DNA of 64,000 bases from assembly GCA_001599595.1 (NCBI GenBank), contig BCHH01000001.1, forward strand, positions 4,903,818-4,967,817, written 5' to 3'. The DNA is from Beverwykella pulmonaria (taxonomy: Eukaryota > Ascomycota > Dothideomycetes > Pleosporales > Melanommataceae). The stretch's first letter is position 1; each line of letters begins with the position of its first letter. Below are positions 1-12,028 of this stretch, one piece after another. The notes below the pieces were generated by a model. It was not told the DNA's origin. It worked only from the letters and a program-made list of their open reading frames with translations, and made no database searches. Made by a program: the position numbers and the translations under genes.

Positions 1-3000
1 GCAGTGGCTTTTGGGCCCGAACATCTATTAGCGAAACCCCCTTTGATCGAAAGAGTCGTCTCATGTAACGCTACTGAGGGTATCATCTTCTTCTTGAGAT
101 GGCACTGGTTGGACAGGGCTAGTGAGGACACCAGCAGGTTGCCGTTGGCCGAGGGCTGCCCAGCCGAGATATTGGTGCAGTGAGGCTACGAATTACAGGA
201 CCTTGTGGTTCTAAGGCAGCAAGTCCTCGAGAGCTGATGGCGCGAGCGGTTACATAGAAACCAGCATGGAATATGGAGCTAACCATGATGCACGCTAACC
301 CGAAGTGGACTGCGCCCTTGCCATGACGGCCGTGCCCTGAGACAAATCAGAGTGCAAACCGGAAACCGATTTCGCTCGCGACTGTGCTAAAACTTTCTTT
401 CAAATTCACACCTAGCTGACACACAGGTATGAAATTACAGACCAATCTTATAGCTTCATTTGGATCCGCAAGCACACCTGTGGCAAACGTGGCTAGTGTA
501 ATTATCACGTGACTCGGCAACTTTAGCGGGGATTCCAGTCCTTGACACGTGGAACTGTCTGGGGACAGTTATTTTGTTCCTTATCTCCTGCACGCTTTGT
601 AGAACAGCAATTCTCTTAATAGAATAGAATTAGATAAATACGGCGAGGGCACTGCAATCTATTTGCGACGATACGTCAGCATATCTTCCCTATAGAGTAG
701 AAACTAAAAGACTTTTTAGCACAGACAGCTAACATACTTTATGTAAGCAGGGTGTGGGAGAAAGAGTATCAAGATGTGCCTGTTGTGCGAAGTATGTACA
801 GCTGATATATGTACGACGGACTGATTACCGGTAATTAGTGGCACATCCACGTGACGATATAGTTTCCTGGGCTTACACTCACGTTATTTAACTTTCCTGT
901 CTTAGGATCCCTTTCCACGTCTTTTTACACATGTGAGCTTCTTCAGCTTGAATTCTGTTTCGAACATGAATCTATTTCTCAGGCTTTTAGGAAACACCAC
1001 CGCTGTACGTATGCAGAGATAGAGAGGTGTAGGGGAAGATATCTTTATATAGAAAGCGAGAGAGATAAAAGAATATCTAGCAGATAGAAGTGAAGGACTA
1101 AGACAAGAGTCACCTATACTTCCATATTCGTTACGGGGATGATAACTTGATGGCCGTGGTGAGCGCAGCTCAACCAGAAGCCGAGGTTCTAATATCTGCT
1201 TTCCTATTCAGTACTCTAAGAGGTAACACTCATATAACATGCGTCATTTCTGGTAACAGAACCGGTTTTAGTTTAAGCTTCAAGCCGGAAATGTCTAGGT
1301 TCGCTCCATCATTCATTGCCCTTCATCTTTAAGCAGACATTGATGAGACCTTGTCCATTTTCTACAACTACGTAGCGAGAGTCGTGGAGTTTCAGATGTA
1401 AGGGTGCGGAAACATGCTGAAGAAGAATGGAAAATTTGAGGAGACGCATATATAAATAAGGGCGACAAGGAGAAAGACAGGATGTTATCGGAGATGCTAA
1501 TAGCCCCCACATATAATTTCTACTGCCTTAAGCCTTACATGGAATATGGTTCTCTATGATACTGTTCTATTGTAACTAATCATGGAGTGTCATCCAAAAA
1601 CATACAAACGTACATTAGTATATTCCCGACAACGTGTGCGAGTCACCCCGCCTATTTATCGCAATCCTATCGTTCTGAGGATCTATAATGTTCCGTGCAG
1701 CAGGTACATAGAGTAGAAACCGCATTTAAGTTTAACTCTTGCTGATACAGTTAGGCCTATTAATGGATCGCCAAGTTGCAGCTTCGCGTTAAGATAATCT
1801 AAACGATGTCAACTGAACTGTACCTCACAATCTCTGACTTGTAGAACTTGGCGCTTTGATATCTTTGTATCTTATACCTCTCCCACAAACCATCCTACTG
1901 CACTTCACGTCAAAATTATTCTCGCATTCCCCTTAAACAGCATGGTGTCCGTTATCACAATCGACCGCAGCATACGAGACCGAATCAACAACTACGCGAT
2001 CTTCTCCATCGCCATTCCACTACAGACATCTTCCACGACCTCTACACTGGGCTATTTAGACCAACAAGCAACTCCAATCCGAGGTCTCTGGTCGACTGCA
2101 AAGCTTTCAAGACAATATCAAGTATATGCTTGATGTCATGATTGTCAACGAGACTTTCCTTTTACCAACTAGCTATGCATTCCTTCTGACTAAACACCTC
2201 GCAACCACATTCCGTATTTCTGGTGCGTTAGCAAAAAGAGGAACTGTCAGCAAATAGTGCTACCTTATTACATGTTGCATCAGCGTTGTATTATATAAGC
2301 TGCCATCGAGTACACATACACGCATTTACTCACTACCTAGTAATTAACTGGTTTTTTCCTTTATGTCATTTCATCACAGGGACAATCTCAAGATTTGCAG
2401 GTGCTACTACCGGATCACCAATAATCTGTGCCCTTCCCAGCTTCCCAGAGAATTTTCTATACGTCGTAACAATGGGCGGCCGCTCAATCGAGTACTCAAA
2501 GGTCACTGTCACATCCGGATGCTGCGTCTCAACGTCCTCTCCGCAAGGTTAGAAATTGGAGAAAATCTCTCTCTGTAGAACATGCCTATATGCCGATCAT
2601 AGTGGAAACAGGGGGGGGGGCATGGGACAAACCGTACGTAGTCAATCCGAGAACGTTTATGAAAACCTTTGGACGGGATTTTGAAGATTATCTTCAATGG
2701 TCCCCGACTAACAATATATTACATCTGCGGATCGGAGAAATTTACCTTGTTTTTGAAGACAAACTGTGCAAGTTTTGGAACTTGACGCAGCTTTTGATAA
2801 TACGCCTCCCTGGAGATTTAGGTGTGATATTGGAAGGGCGCGGCGGGAGCCAAAGAACTTAGCGAAGAAATAAGTATAAGGCACGTAGTGCAAGACCAAA
2901 GGTTGTGTGTAGAACGAGGTTGTTTCGCTGATCAATCATCAAATCTACAGAGGCTACTTTTATGAAGGTGTGATGTGGTGTGCTAGTCCGAATTAGGACT

Positions 3001-3408
3001 AGCATCTCGCTTCCAACGCCAGGACCACACGCTGTCACGTGTGCCACCATTTCCCCTTCCTCCCAGCGAACAAAGGAATCTCTTTCCTTACAGGACTCGC
3101 AGCAGGTCACGTAGACTCGAGGCTGCTCTGACAGTGGCGCTGGCCGATATACACGTGTATCAGCCACGACATGTCACGGCCTTAGGACATGCGCAATCGG
3201 CCTGTACCAGGACCACGCCGGACCATGCCTCGTTGTATATAGACTCGATCTCCTTTGCACCTTTTCTTCCCTAATCTTAGTGTAGCTGAAATAGAGCCGA
3301 CCTATCCCCCTCTACCTCGCACGTGCCTTGATGGTGAAGACAGTGCCCGTCATCACATAAAGCTTCTCCTGCGTTGAGAAGATTTCTTGGGGATTTTAAA
3401 CTTACCCC
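1..3408. other. Intergenic, no supported gene
   Basis: Only short reading frames under about 110 codons occur here, none with a recognisable domain, intron set or codon bias like the neighbouring genes. The DNA is AT-rich with many stops in all frames. A run of ten G lies at 2611-2620. I cannot exclude the edge of a gene running off the left side at positions 1-400, but no family was recognised. Confidence 0.5.
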
Positions 3409-3410
3409 TA

Positions 3411-3913
3411 ACGTATTCGATAAGCGAGCGGGCCAGACAAGCGAGCGGGCCAGTCCAAAACACACCAAAATCCAGTGATTTTAGAGCCAGATATCTCAAC
3501 AACCACTAAATAATAAACTNNNNNNNNNNNNNNNNNNNNNNNNNNNNNNNNNNNNNNNNNNNNNNNNNNNNNNNNNNNNNNNNNNNNNNNNNNNNNNNNN
3601 NNNNNNNNNNNNNNNNNNNNNNNNNNNNNNNNNNNNNNNNNNNNNNNNNNNNNNNNNNNNNNNNNNNNNNNNNNNNNNNNNNNNNNNNNNNNNNNNNNNN
3701 NNNNNNNNNNNNNNNNNNNNNNNNNNNNNNNNNNNNNNNNNNNNNNNNNNNNNNNNNNNNNNNNNNNNNNNNNNNNNNNNNNNNNNNNNNNNNNNNNNNN
3801 NNNNAGTTTATTATTTAGTGGTTGTTGAGATATCTGGCTCTAAAATCACTGGATTTTGGTGTGTTTTGGACTGGCCCGCTCGCTTGTCTGGCCCGCTCGC
3901 TTATCGAATACGT
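3411..3913. mobile_element. pogo/Fot1-like DNA transposon ends flanking an assembly gap
   Basis: The left arm (3411-3519) and right arm (3805-3913) are perfect reverse complements over 109 bp. The outer ends read ACGTATTCGATAAGCGAGCG and are bordered by TA at 3409-3410 and 3914-3915, the target duplication of Tc1/mariner-pogo elements. Each arm carries a direct repeat of AAGCGAGCGGGCCAG-like units near its tip. The interior is unknown because of the gap, so a transposase gene can be neither shown nor excluded. Related ends recur near 11.92-12.03 kb and 59.82-59.89 kb. Confidence 0.8.
3520..3804. other. Assembly gap (285 N)
   Basis: Run of N between two perfectly inverted 109-bp arms. The true length of the missing DNA is unknown; a collapsed transposon interior is the simplest explanation. 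Confidence 0.99.
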
Positions 3914-3915
3914 TA

Positions 3916-4665
3916 CATCTCTAATTATTCAAGCGTAAGAATTTATGCTCCTGCTTTATTGTCTATACGTGTAGTAAGTCACAGAAAAAAATCTTTGCTT
4001 TGGTATTCTACGTCTCCACTAGAGCTTTTACCGGTCGAAGTTGATAGACCAGTCTAGTAATAGTGTGCCAGAGAACAGTTTACCTAGCGAACCATGAGGC
4101 ACTATAGTTAACAGCAGCAAACATCCTATAGAAAAATCAAGCTGAAGCATGTCACGAGTACTAAAATGCCACTCGTTTGGTGCTCGGGTCATGTGCTAAG
4201 AGCAGGTAGGCTCTTGTAGCAAATAAGATGTTAAGCGTTGCATACTCGACTGCATGTTCAGAAGCGTGATATCTTGCGAATAGTCAACAGGGGCTGCTAC
4301 AGGACAGTGCTTAGTTAATATGCCATAAATGAATATGAGACCAGGAAACTTGTTCCGAATAGTATTCATTATCTCGCCATTTCTCGGATCGCAAATACTA
4401 TTGATTAGGCGCTAAAGTTGGTATCGCGAGAGATATTGAAGTGTTTGGAAAATAGGTGCACACAATGGGAAATTTTTTTTGGAATTGATGCTACATCCAT
4501 GTCGTAGGGTTAGGATGGAAGAGCTATTTAGAAGAAAAAGAGCGCATGTACAAACGACAGTAAGTTAAGAATGTTTTGGTAGATGATGTGGAGGAAAGAC
4601 ACGTGCCGAAGAGCACACGGTAGGCTCATGTCGTAGAACCAACATTTCCAGGCGGAAACGAGCAC
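3916..4665. other. Intergenic, downstream of the GH71 gene
   Basis: No coding signal was seen. It contains an A/T-rich stretch and the 3' flank of the GH71 gene, which ends at 4666 on the minus strand. Confidence 0.6.
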
Positions 4666-7592
4666 TTAGAAAGTGTAGTCGTCACCATTCAAGATGCCGT
4701 AGTATGCATCGAGTGCTGTATTCCATTGCGACAAGTCGTCCCATATATAAGGCTCGTCCGGTATGTCGGAAGCGCAAGGACAGCTGGTACGGGTATTAGC
4801 ATGAATCGGAATAATGTGTGTGTCAGATTTACTCTTTGTAGGTACCGTCTGAGTTCCCAATACACTGGCCGCTGATTGCATCTGCCCCTCCGCACAGGTC
4901 ACATAAAAGAGCTAACTGTCTATCATTTGTACTGGGACACTTGTTGGCTTGATTGCACGAACATGGAGCAAAGAAGCCGTTGCAGATGCTAGAGGCACCA
5001 CCTTTACAAAGTTGATGTGAGCAAGCAAGTTCGTCGGTGGATGGGCACGATGCCTCCATCCTGCCGGACCGGTTTATTGGAAAGCTGTCGAAGTTCTTTG
5101 GGTTGTACCAGATTTTTTGAATGGCGATGTTTAGGATTGCATACGTCATGTAGATGACCTCGGCGTCACTAAGGTCGACCATGACTTGCTCAAGCTGAGC
5201 GGCCCCAGTCAGGACAGCTCTAAGGAACGCGGCCTGTCGTGATTCGTCTGACCATCGGGGAAGATCTGTCATGCTTTTGGGTGCTCCTGGAACGGGGCTG
5301 CCTAGATAGAGGTGAATGATGGCTGTCGTAAAATCGACCTGGGATACAAGATAGTCAAAGGTGCTGATAATACAGTCAGTGACTGCATCACGACGCCTAC
5401 CCTTACCGGGGCAAGTGTTAGCCTGAAGGAGGTTGTAGGTAAGCTTGGATGTATCTAGGTCGAGATGCACATTAGTCACGCTGTCGGAGATGTAGAGGAG
5501 AGGCCATGGCATGTCGGTGAAGTCCGGTGGCTGTGGAAAAAAAATACCACCAGGACCTGTACCGTTGGAGCAAGGGTAAGGACAATAATTCCGCTGGCAC
5601 GCAAAATTACATATGCCGAAATCCTGGTAGTAGTCCTGAGCGAAGCCGGTGATACTGCTGTCGGGGGATGGAGGCTGGTGTAGAGCACCCGTGGAAGTGC
5701 ATGTGCACAGGTGCATGGGGCAAAAACCGAGATAACACGCGTAATCGCATAGGCCATTGAACGGGCTCGGGCCCGTGCCACCAGTACAAGTAGGGGGGAG
5801 GAACTCTCCGGTAGTGGGAAGAACGGTAGGCTCTTTCGTATAGCCACACGCTGTGCTCGGGCAATAGCCATGATTGCAAGCAAAGCTACAGATGCCATTG
5901 TATGCAGGGCTTTCACCTGCAAGCGGGAAGCCGGGAGTGCTTGTGATGGGGGGAGGGTTCGCGACGCCAAGAGCTGTGCAAGTACAAGCTCCGCTGGGAC
6001 AGTATCCATTCTTGCACGTGAAGCTGCACGGGTCATTGAAGTTGCCGAAGCCCATGCCTGCGGTACAATTCAGGACAGCGACATTCTTTGGCGGTGAAGC
6101 AGACGGAATGGGGTTGCCCCAATTGAAGCCCACCCAGCTAAACAGTGGTGTAATTAGCTCAGGCATCAATATGCTATGCGCGATCGAGTGCGGACTTACG
6201 CGTTCCAATTGTTAAGTTCGTTAGGACAACTAGTCGAAATATTTTCGCCATCCATGTGGGTGATTTCATTGCCATTGCGCGAGATAGTGACCTTCACAGC
6301 GCCTGTAGCACCATTGGTCGCAGCGCTTCCAAAGTACACGCCAACGCCTCCGTATGGTTTGGACGTCCAGTCAGCCGCGACAGCCGCACCACCAATTGTG
6401 ACTGAGACGCTGGCGGCAGAGCCGAGCAAGGCCGAGAAAAAGATTTTGTCTTGTACGATCTGAGAAGGTGGGTACTCTAACTGCAGCTGGCTGGCCGTGT
6501 TGCCCGTTGTTCCACCGTCGGCGCAAGAGCCAGAGGGATTGAGCCGATACCAACCCACGACGCCCTCTTGGTCGACCGAAGCCACGCCATTCTTCCACGT
6601 CGAAATGAGGAAGGGTAGGAAGTTGCGCCAGCCGTCGTGGGGCATGTTGTTAACATAGTTGAACGGGGCGCGCCCGACCTCAAAGGCGGAATATTGGCGG
6701 TCATCGAGTGGGCCAATATAGTGCGACTCGCCAAAGTCCTACATCTGTGAGCGGGATGAGCTGATAATTGGAAGAAATATACATACGTTCCAAGAAATGA
6801 TCTGGATGAATTCCGGTTGAATATCAATGGCAATCAGTTGTTGCCATCTGTCGAACCAGAGACTATCACCTCGCCAGAGCCAGTTCTTTTTATAACCGGG
6901 CAAGTTTGTATAGAACCAGGGGGATACTGGGGCCATATACGGCTTGCCTCCAAGGAAGTTGTAATACGAAGCGTCAGGATATGTGTTTGTGTCGGCAGGA
7001 CCTTTGGGCCATGCATCCCAGCTGAAGAGCCCATCTGCGACACCATTAGCGAGCTCAATAGCAGCTTGAGCGCCAAGCGAAGACCAATCCGGAATGAAGA
7101 AGCATCCAGTGGCCGCCTTGATGTCATGCCAGTCAGCAGCGTTTTTTGGACCTTCAAAGGTTGACACAAAAGGCTGAGATCCGCGAAAGAAGTAGGCACT
7201 AGATTTCGAATATTTCTGGATGAGGTTTGTGACGTCACCCTTATCCCACGCGCCGTTTCCAGCATAATCAAATGAGAAGAACAGCTTGAAACCGTTGGTT
7301 TCAGCTGCAGTGAAAGCGTTAGGCACGCTGGTAGCGGTGGTGTTCTCGTCCTTCGCCATGTTGAGAGCGAAGGCATCGATGCCAGCCCCCTTGGCTAGTT
7401 TAATGTTCTCTACCCAGTTATCAACAGTGAACTTGGCTGTGTTGCCGACCTGTAGGCTTCGTTAGGGATATGATATACAGGATGCGAATTCTTAGGGGTG
7501 TAGTCTTTACGAACCATGAAGTGAGCGAAGACACTTTTTCCATATACGGCAGCCGGGCCCATCAGAGCAACCAGCCCTAGAAAGAACTTCAT
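4666..7592 (-). CDS. Secreted GH71 alpha-1,3-glucanase with Cys-rich modules
   Basis: Exons (minus): 7592-7515, 7449-6787, 6738-6200, 6137-4833, 4783-4666; all phases agree, about 900 aa. Residues 1-18 are a signal peptide (MKFFLGLVALMGPAAVYG). Residues about 20-425 match glycoside hydrolase family 71, with the motifs FALNMA, LFFSFDYAGNG, FSWDAWP and SWNDFGESHYIGP. GH71 enzymes hydrolyse alpha-1,3-glucan (mutan, fungal wall pseudonigeran). From about residue 440 there are four related modules with a C-x3-C-x3-YCP/FCP pattern, then a long region and a second Cys-rich tail. The modules may bind polysaccharide; this is inference. The last intron was placed to join ..GTYKD to CPCASD, which keeps the frame to a stop. 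The protein is long for the family because of the C-terminal extension. Role: cell-wall remodelling or attack on other fungi. Confidence 0.9.
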
Positions 7593-8154
7593 AATGAGCG
7601 ACAAAAAGTGACCAACAGTCAATATTCAGATCGAACTGACGCCCGCTGTGTTGGCGATACGCTACGTATGGTAGCTGCTGCTTCCACGAAGGTACTCCCC
7701 CTTATCAGGTCACAGCATTACGTCGAATTTCCATGATGCACTCAGATGTCTTATCTGGAGCGCAGGATCTAGGTTGAATTATTGGCGCCTGCGGCAATAG
7801 ATCCTGTATGGTGAAAAATCATTCCACTATTGAAGTCCATTTCTAAATTTATTGCAGCGCAAAGTACTGAAATGAGCGTATACCTGGCTGTCTATAGGGC
7901 GTCCGTGGGGGCCATTGAAGGATGTATTGGGGTCCAAATAAGCAAAATCCGTCCGGTCACAGGGCTGCAGGAAATGGTGGCGATTGGTGGAGCATTATAT
8001 CTGAATAGAACAGAGCCTCGTTCAACCTCGTATCTTTTATGATAAGAGTATTTACTTGGAAAGTCACGGTAGGCCGCGCATGAGGCAATTCTCCTGGTTA
8101 CACTCCCCACTCCTACTAGCGCTTAGTAGATATTGATCAGATGTTAATGTTATG
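7593..8154. promoter_or_regulatory. Upstream region of the GH71 gene
   Basis: No gene seen. It should hold the GH71 promoter (gene on the minus strand). No clear TATA box was assigned. Confidence 0.4.
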
Positions 8155-8156
8155 TA

Positions 8157-8510
8157 CGAGGAGCTCGTATTTTCTGAACCTAACTAAAGCTGCATTATAG
8201 CATATCTTCATGTAATTTACGAAAGAAAACTACGATATACAGTACTATCCAAGAATCTCCATGCCCGTAAAGATTTGCTGTGCTATTGTGTCTTGAAACT
8301 ACACACATGTCACGTGCATATGCCACTGACTAATCATGTCCGCTATCACATATATATCAACTATAATCCTCGTATATTCTAGACACCAGATCATCAGAGA
8401 GCACACAATACGGAACCGTATGCCCCCTTATCACCACCGACATTACAGTTATTAAATTAGCTAGTTCAGGAGGTACCCTTATCGGCATGATAGAAAATAC
8501 GAGCTCCTCG
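8157..8510. mobile_element. MITE-like element with 19-bp perfect TIRs
   Basis: CGAGGAGCTCGTATTTTCT at 8157-8175 is the exact reverse complement of AGAAAATACGAGCTCCTCG at 8492-8510. TA flanks both sides (8155-8156 and 8511-8512), so the layout fits a non-autonomous Tc1/mariner-type element of 354 bp. The inside is AT-rich, has no long reading frame and contains no transposase. Confidence 0.72.
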
Positions 8511-8512
8511 TA

Positions 8513-8889
8513 TGACTTACAAGAAGTGTTTTCTCGACTTCAAGGATATGTCAGAATGTCGGATATGTGCACTTCGGCCATATGTCTCTCAACAGTTGAT
8601 TACAAGGACCGTGCCCATTCCTTGCACCCTAAACGAGAAATTTGGTGGTCACACTCCCACGCATTTGGTCGAACGGATGATGGAGCTGGCAGCCAGAATT
8701 GAATCCGCATCTAGGCCATGTGCTTGGTCGAAGGAAGCACGCTGTACGCTTACTTAGTCCAGGGGTAAATTCCTCGGACCCAGTCTGCAACACACATCCA
8801 GATCACTCGTTCCCGAGGTCATGATATGTATTTGAATCACACCTTCGTTTAATGTTTTTGATGCGAACAGCTTTCGCTCGCGTTCAACC
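8513..8889. promoter_or_regulatory. Upstream region of the secreted metalloprotease-like gene
   Basis: 377 bp between the MITE and the next ATG. No coding signal. The MITE ends about 380 bp upstream of the start codon, so it could affect the promoter (inference). Confidence 0.4.
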
Positions 8890-10551
8890 ATGGTTTCTAC
8901 CACTTTCCCTTCCTTTTCTCTGTTGCTACTGAGCCTCTTCCTATCATGCCACTTGGTACTTAGTGCTACCACTTACTGGGTTGATCCAGTTTGCAGCAAC
9001 TATGGCGATTTACGCGACGCCATAACCGAAGCGATTTGGAACGCCGGCAACGTTGCACACTCCCTTGCCACACGCGACAGCCGCTGGGAACAGGCTTTGA
9101 AATGGTTCTTCAACTTCGACTATTCGAGTGTTGACGTACTTAGCCAAGCCAACGTTGACTACGTAGAGCGTATGCAGCCTCATTGACTCATTGGCATGAC
9201 ATTTTCCAACAATTGAAACCGACAGACACGTTTAATCGCATTGGGTCATTGACCCTAGGCACTGACCAGCTATCTTCCATCATTCGCATATACTGCGGTA
9301 AGCATTTCACGATAGTTCTGCAGACCAGGAAGTTCAGGCCATAACCTGTTCGCAGACAACGACAGTCGTTACTTTGCAGTAGACAGATTCAGCGGCGATT
9401 ATATAACCGAGCCGGATCCAGGCACTGATGCCTTCGACACAACCTTATTCCGGGATGTATCTAACGACAGCCTCGTTACAGGCAAGGCTCTAACCTGCAA
9501 GAAAGGCGAGAACAGCAATGGGGTCATATATGCACGCACAACCGAATTCTTGAACGAGCGCTATGAGATGCTCAGAAATGGCCTTTACTCTCCCAGCCTA
9601 CAACCCGCTAATCGCGTTACCATTACTGTAAGCGTGCCAGTTCAAATCTCGTTGCCACTACGCCAAGGCTAATAATTAGCAGATCTGTAACGCGCTTCAC
9701 AACAACCAGAACCAGGACAGGCACTTTACCTGGAAAGCGCTAGCGCAAAAAAATCTGGGTACAATGTCGAATATTCCTGCGCTTGCCCCCAATGCTGCTC
9801 AGGTGATAACACATGAAGTAAGCTTCCCGGCTTCTCTGACACCATGATTGCTGTGGCTGATGCTTCTCAGCTTGCCCATTGCAAGCCTCTTAGTGAACAG
9901 ACCATGTTCGAACCTTCAGGAACTACCAATACAATACAAGAGCACTTTCAGTGCGGTGTTGATACACATCCGAGCAGACCGGGCAAAGAGACCAGCACTC
10001 ACATCACAGGCTATTATCGGATCGATCACACGCAGACGCCAGGCGAGAGACTGGTCAAACGGGAATGGACCATCATGAACCCCGACAGCTATGCTTACAT
10101 GGCTTCTCTATATCGATTGTATGGCAAGCGGTGGAATCATCGACGGGGTCAGAATGGCTTTATTACCTTGTTCCCAGACAAAACCTTACCCGATACTGGC
10201 GATTGGCCCGATGCTGCTCCTACACCTTCGGGCAGCCCTACTCCTCCACGATCCCAGTGCCAATTCAACGTAGACTGTGAAACTGGGTGTTGCGACAAAA
10301 ACTCAGGTTACTGCAGTTCAATCGACTCTGGGAAATGCTCAGGAAGCGGAAATTGCAAGAGCAACGGAGACTGTGGTTCTCATTGTTGTGGCCAAGGAAA
10401 TAACTACTGCTCCTCTCCGGAAGGTGCCACATGCATGTCGGGCAGCTTTACCAATGGTAATGTATGCATCTTCAACGAAGACTGCAATACAGGTTGTTGT
10501 TCTCCGAACTACCACACTTGTGTCACGCCAGAAACTGGTACTTGTCAGTAG
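8890..10551 (+). CDS. Secreted HExxH metalloprotease-like protein with Cys-rich tail
   Basis: Proposed exons: 8890-9127, 9178-9297, 9356-9627, 9683-9817, 9871-10551; phases agree, about 481 aa. The first intron uses a weak donor (GTGTTG, 50 nt) and is the least certain; the others start with GTAAGC. Residues 1-25 are a signal peptide. Exons 4 and 5 together create VITHELAHC, an HExxH zinc-protease motif cut by an intron between HE and LAHC. The N-terminal half (NAGNVAHSLATRD, WFFNFDY, RIYC) resembles fungal deuterolysin/Lys-specific metallopeptidase-like secreted proteins, but the subfamily is not certain. After residue about 385 come a Pro/Ser/Thr linker and three repeats with a C-x5-C-x3-CC pattern, like small Cys-rich secreted or binding modules. 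Function as an active protease is inferred from HELAH; the third zinc ligand was not identified. Confidence 0.72.
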
Positions 10552-11917
10552 AGTTGCTGAACGCAGTCTAAAGGGTGAGCTGGGGTTAGTTGAAATGTCG
10601 TAGCAATTCTAAGAGAAGTTTTCTTTCCTCCCTTATTTGTAAAAACTTAGCCAAACTTCGATTTCTTTGTCCTACTTATTGACTTTTCTATACATAACAG
10701 ATCATTGAAATCGTTGCCGATTTGATGCAATCCAACGTGAACATCGATACGTTGGAGACACTGCGATTCTTAGCAACCTTTGAACTCCAACGTCTTGAAA
10801 ATTTGGAGATGATATCTCATCTCCACAGTCTTCAGTGCTGTGATCCTCGGCCAGGCTAGGATATTAATTTTGCTGTTCACACTCTGTACTACCAGGAGGA
10901 GCTTCAAACTCAACTTTAGGCCATAATGCGCGATTCTTCAGTGGTTGTGACTTTAGCCGTTAGAGATGGTCGCAACGTATACAGATACTCTTGTGTTACT
11001 CAGGCGATATTGGTATGCTAGAAGAGACTGGAGTTCCTTTGGAAGGATACAAAAGATGCGAGGGCGATGTAAAGTAGGGTCTTCCATAACGACAAATCTG
11101 GGTGGGTAGGTTTGAGTTGAGGAGTAGATACCAAGGAGGCGGAAGAAGCACAAAACCCCCATTGTTTCCTCTGTACTATGCTTCAAATACTAATAAAGGG
11201 ACACAGATTCAGTACCGTATATATGTCCAGCTCTTTTTAAATAGGCTTCAGGTACCCAAAACAGAGTTCCTGTAGTCGAACATGCATGGGTTTGTATTTT
11301 AGTAATCACAGACGGGACCAGAAACTTCTATGGTCTTAAGTCGCACACTTTTAGACGTGAGGATAGAGAAGACAAATATCCAACAAAACGCGTAAGCCTG
11401 AGGCACTTTTCTTTTAGGAATATGCACCGATTATTTGGGACATCAAGAAATCACGAAGAAATTCGAATGGTATGCTGGAAACGCTGTACAAGACGTTGTA
11501 TAAAGACGGCGAGTTTAAGCTAAACGAAGTTATTTTCTGCTCAGATGTGAGTGGTATAGAGAAGGAAAAACTAGGTCTGTAGAACTTGCATTTAAATTCA
11601 CTAAACTAATTTGTTGCAGACTTCTTTGACCCTCGAAAAAAAAAGGCGTCCCTTCTCTAAAGACTCCGCACTGGCATGCTGAAAAATGGAGGGATTGTAA
11701 AGGGCTGGGCCCTGGTTATGTGGATCCTTCGGCTCGCCTCGGATCCTTCGTACGAAGCCTTGGCAGGAACTTATAACTCCGCCGGCCTCTGCCTCTTGTT
11801 CGTCTTCATGCTTCCTTCTGTTGCTAGATAGGAATACAATGCTTATTATTTGAGCCTCTTCTATCCCCTTACACATATCATAGAATACGTTCATGAAAGC
11901 CCAAACCTGGAATTTTA
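10552..11917. other. Intergenic, no supported gene
   Basis: AT-rich with short frames only. A 97-codon minus frame at 11601-11894 has no recognisable family and lies beside the transposon end at 11918, so it may be element interior or chance. Confidence 0.5.
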
Positions 11918-12026
11918 AAGTTTATTATCGAGTAGTGGTTGAGATATTTTGCTTCCAAATTCCGATATTTTGGTGTATTTGGGGTGAGCCGCTCGGTGGT
12001 GTGAGCCGTTCGGTGGTGAAACACGT
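11918..12026 (+). mobile_element. Solo end of a pogo/Fot1-like element
   Basis: The sequence from AGTTTATTATCGAGTAGTGG to the tip ACACGT aligns with the right arm of the element at 3805-3913, including GTTGAGATAT and the doubled GAGCCG(C/T)TCGGTGGTG units that replace the GGCCCGCTCGC units. A TA follows at 12027-12028. No matching left end was found upstream, so this is a truncated or decayed copy. Confidence 0.6.
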
Positions 12027-12028
12027 TA

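Noticed and set aside
5476..6036. 186-codon minus frame inside the GH71 gene
   Set aside because: Alternate frame of the Cys-rich exon; no family.
11730..11770. GGATCCTTCGGCTCGCC / GGATCCTTCGTACGAAG stretch as an RNA or recombination site
   Set aside because: Short palindromic pieces only; no cloverleaf or known site.
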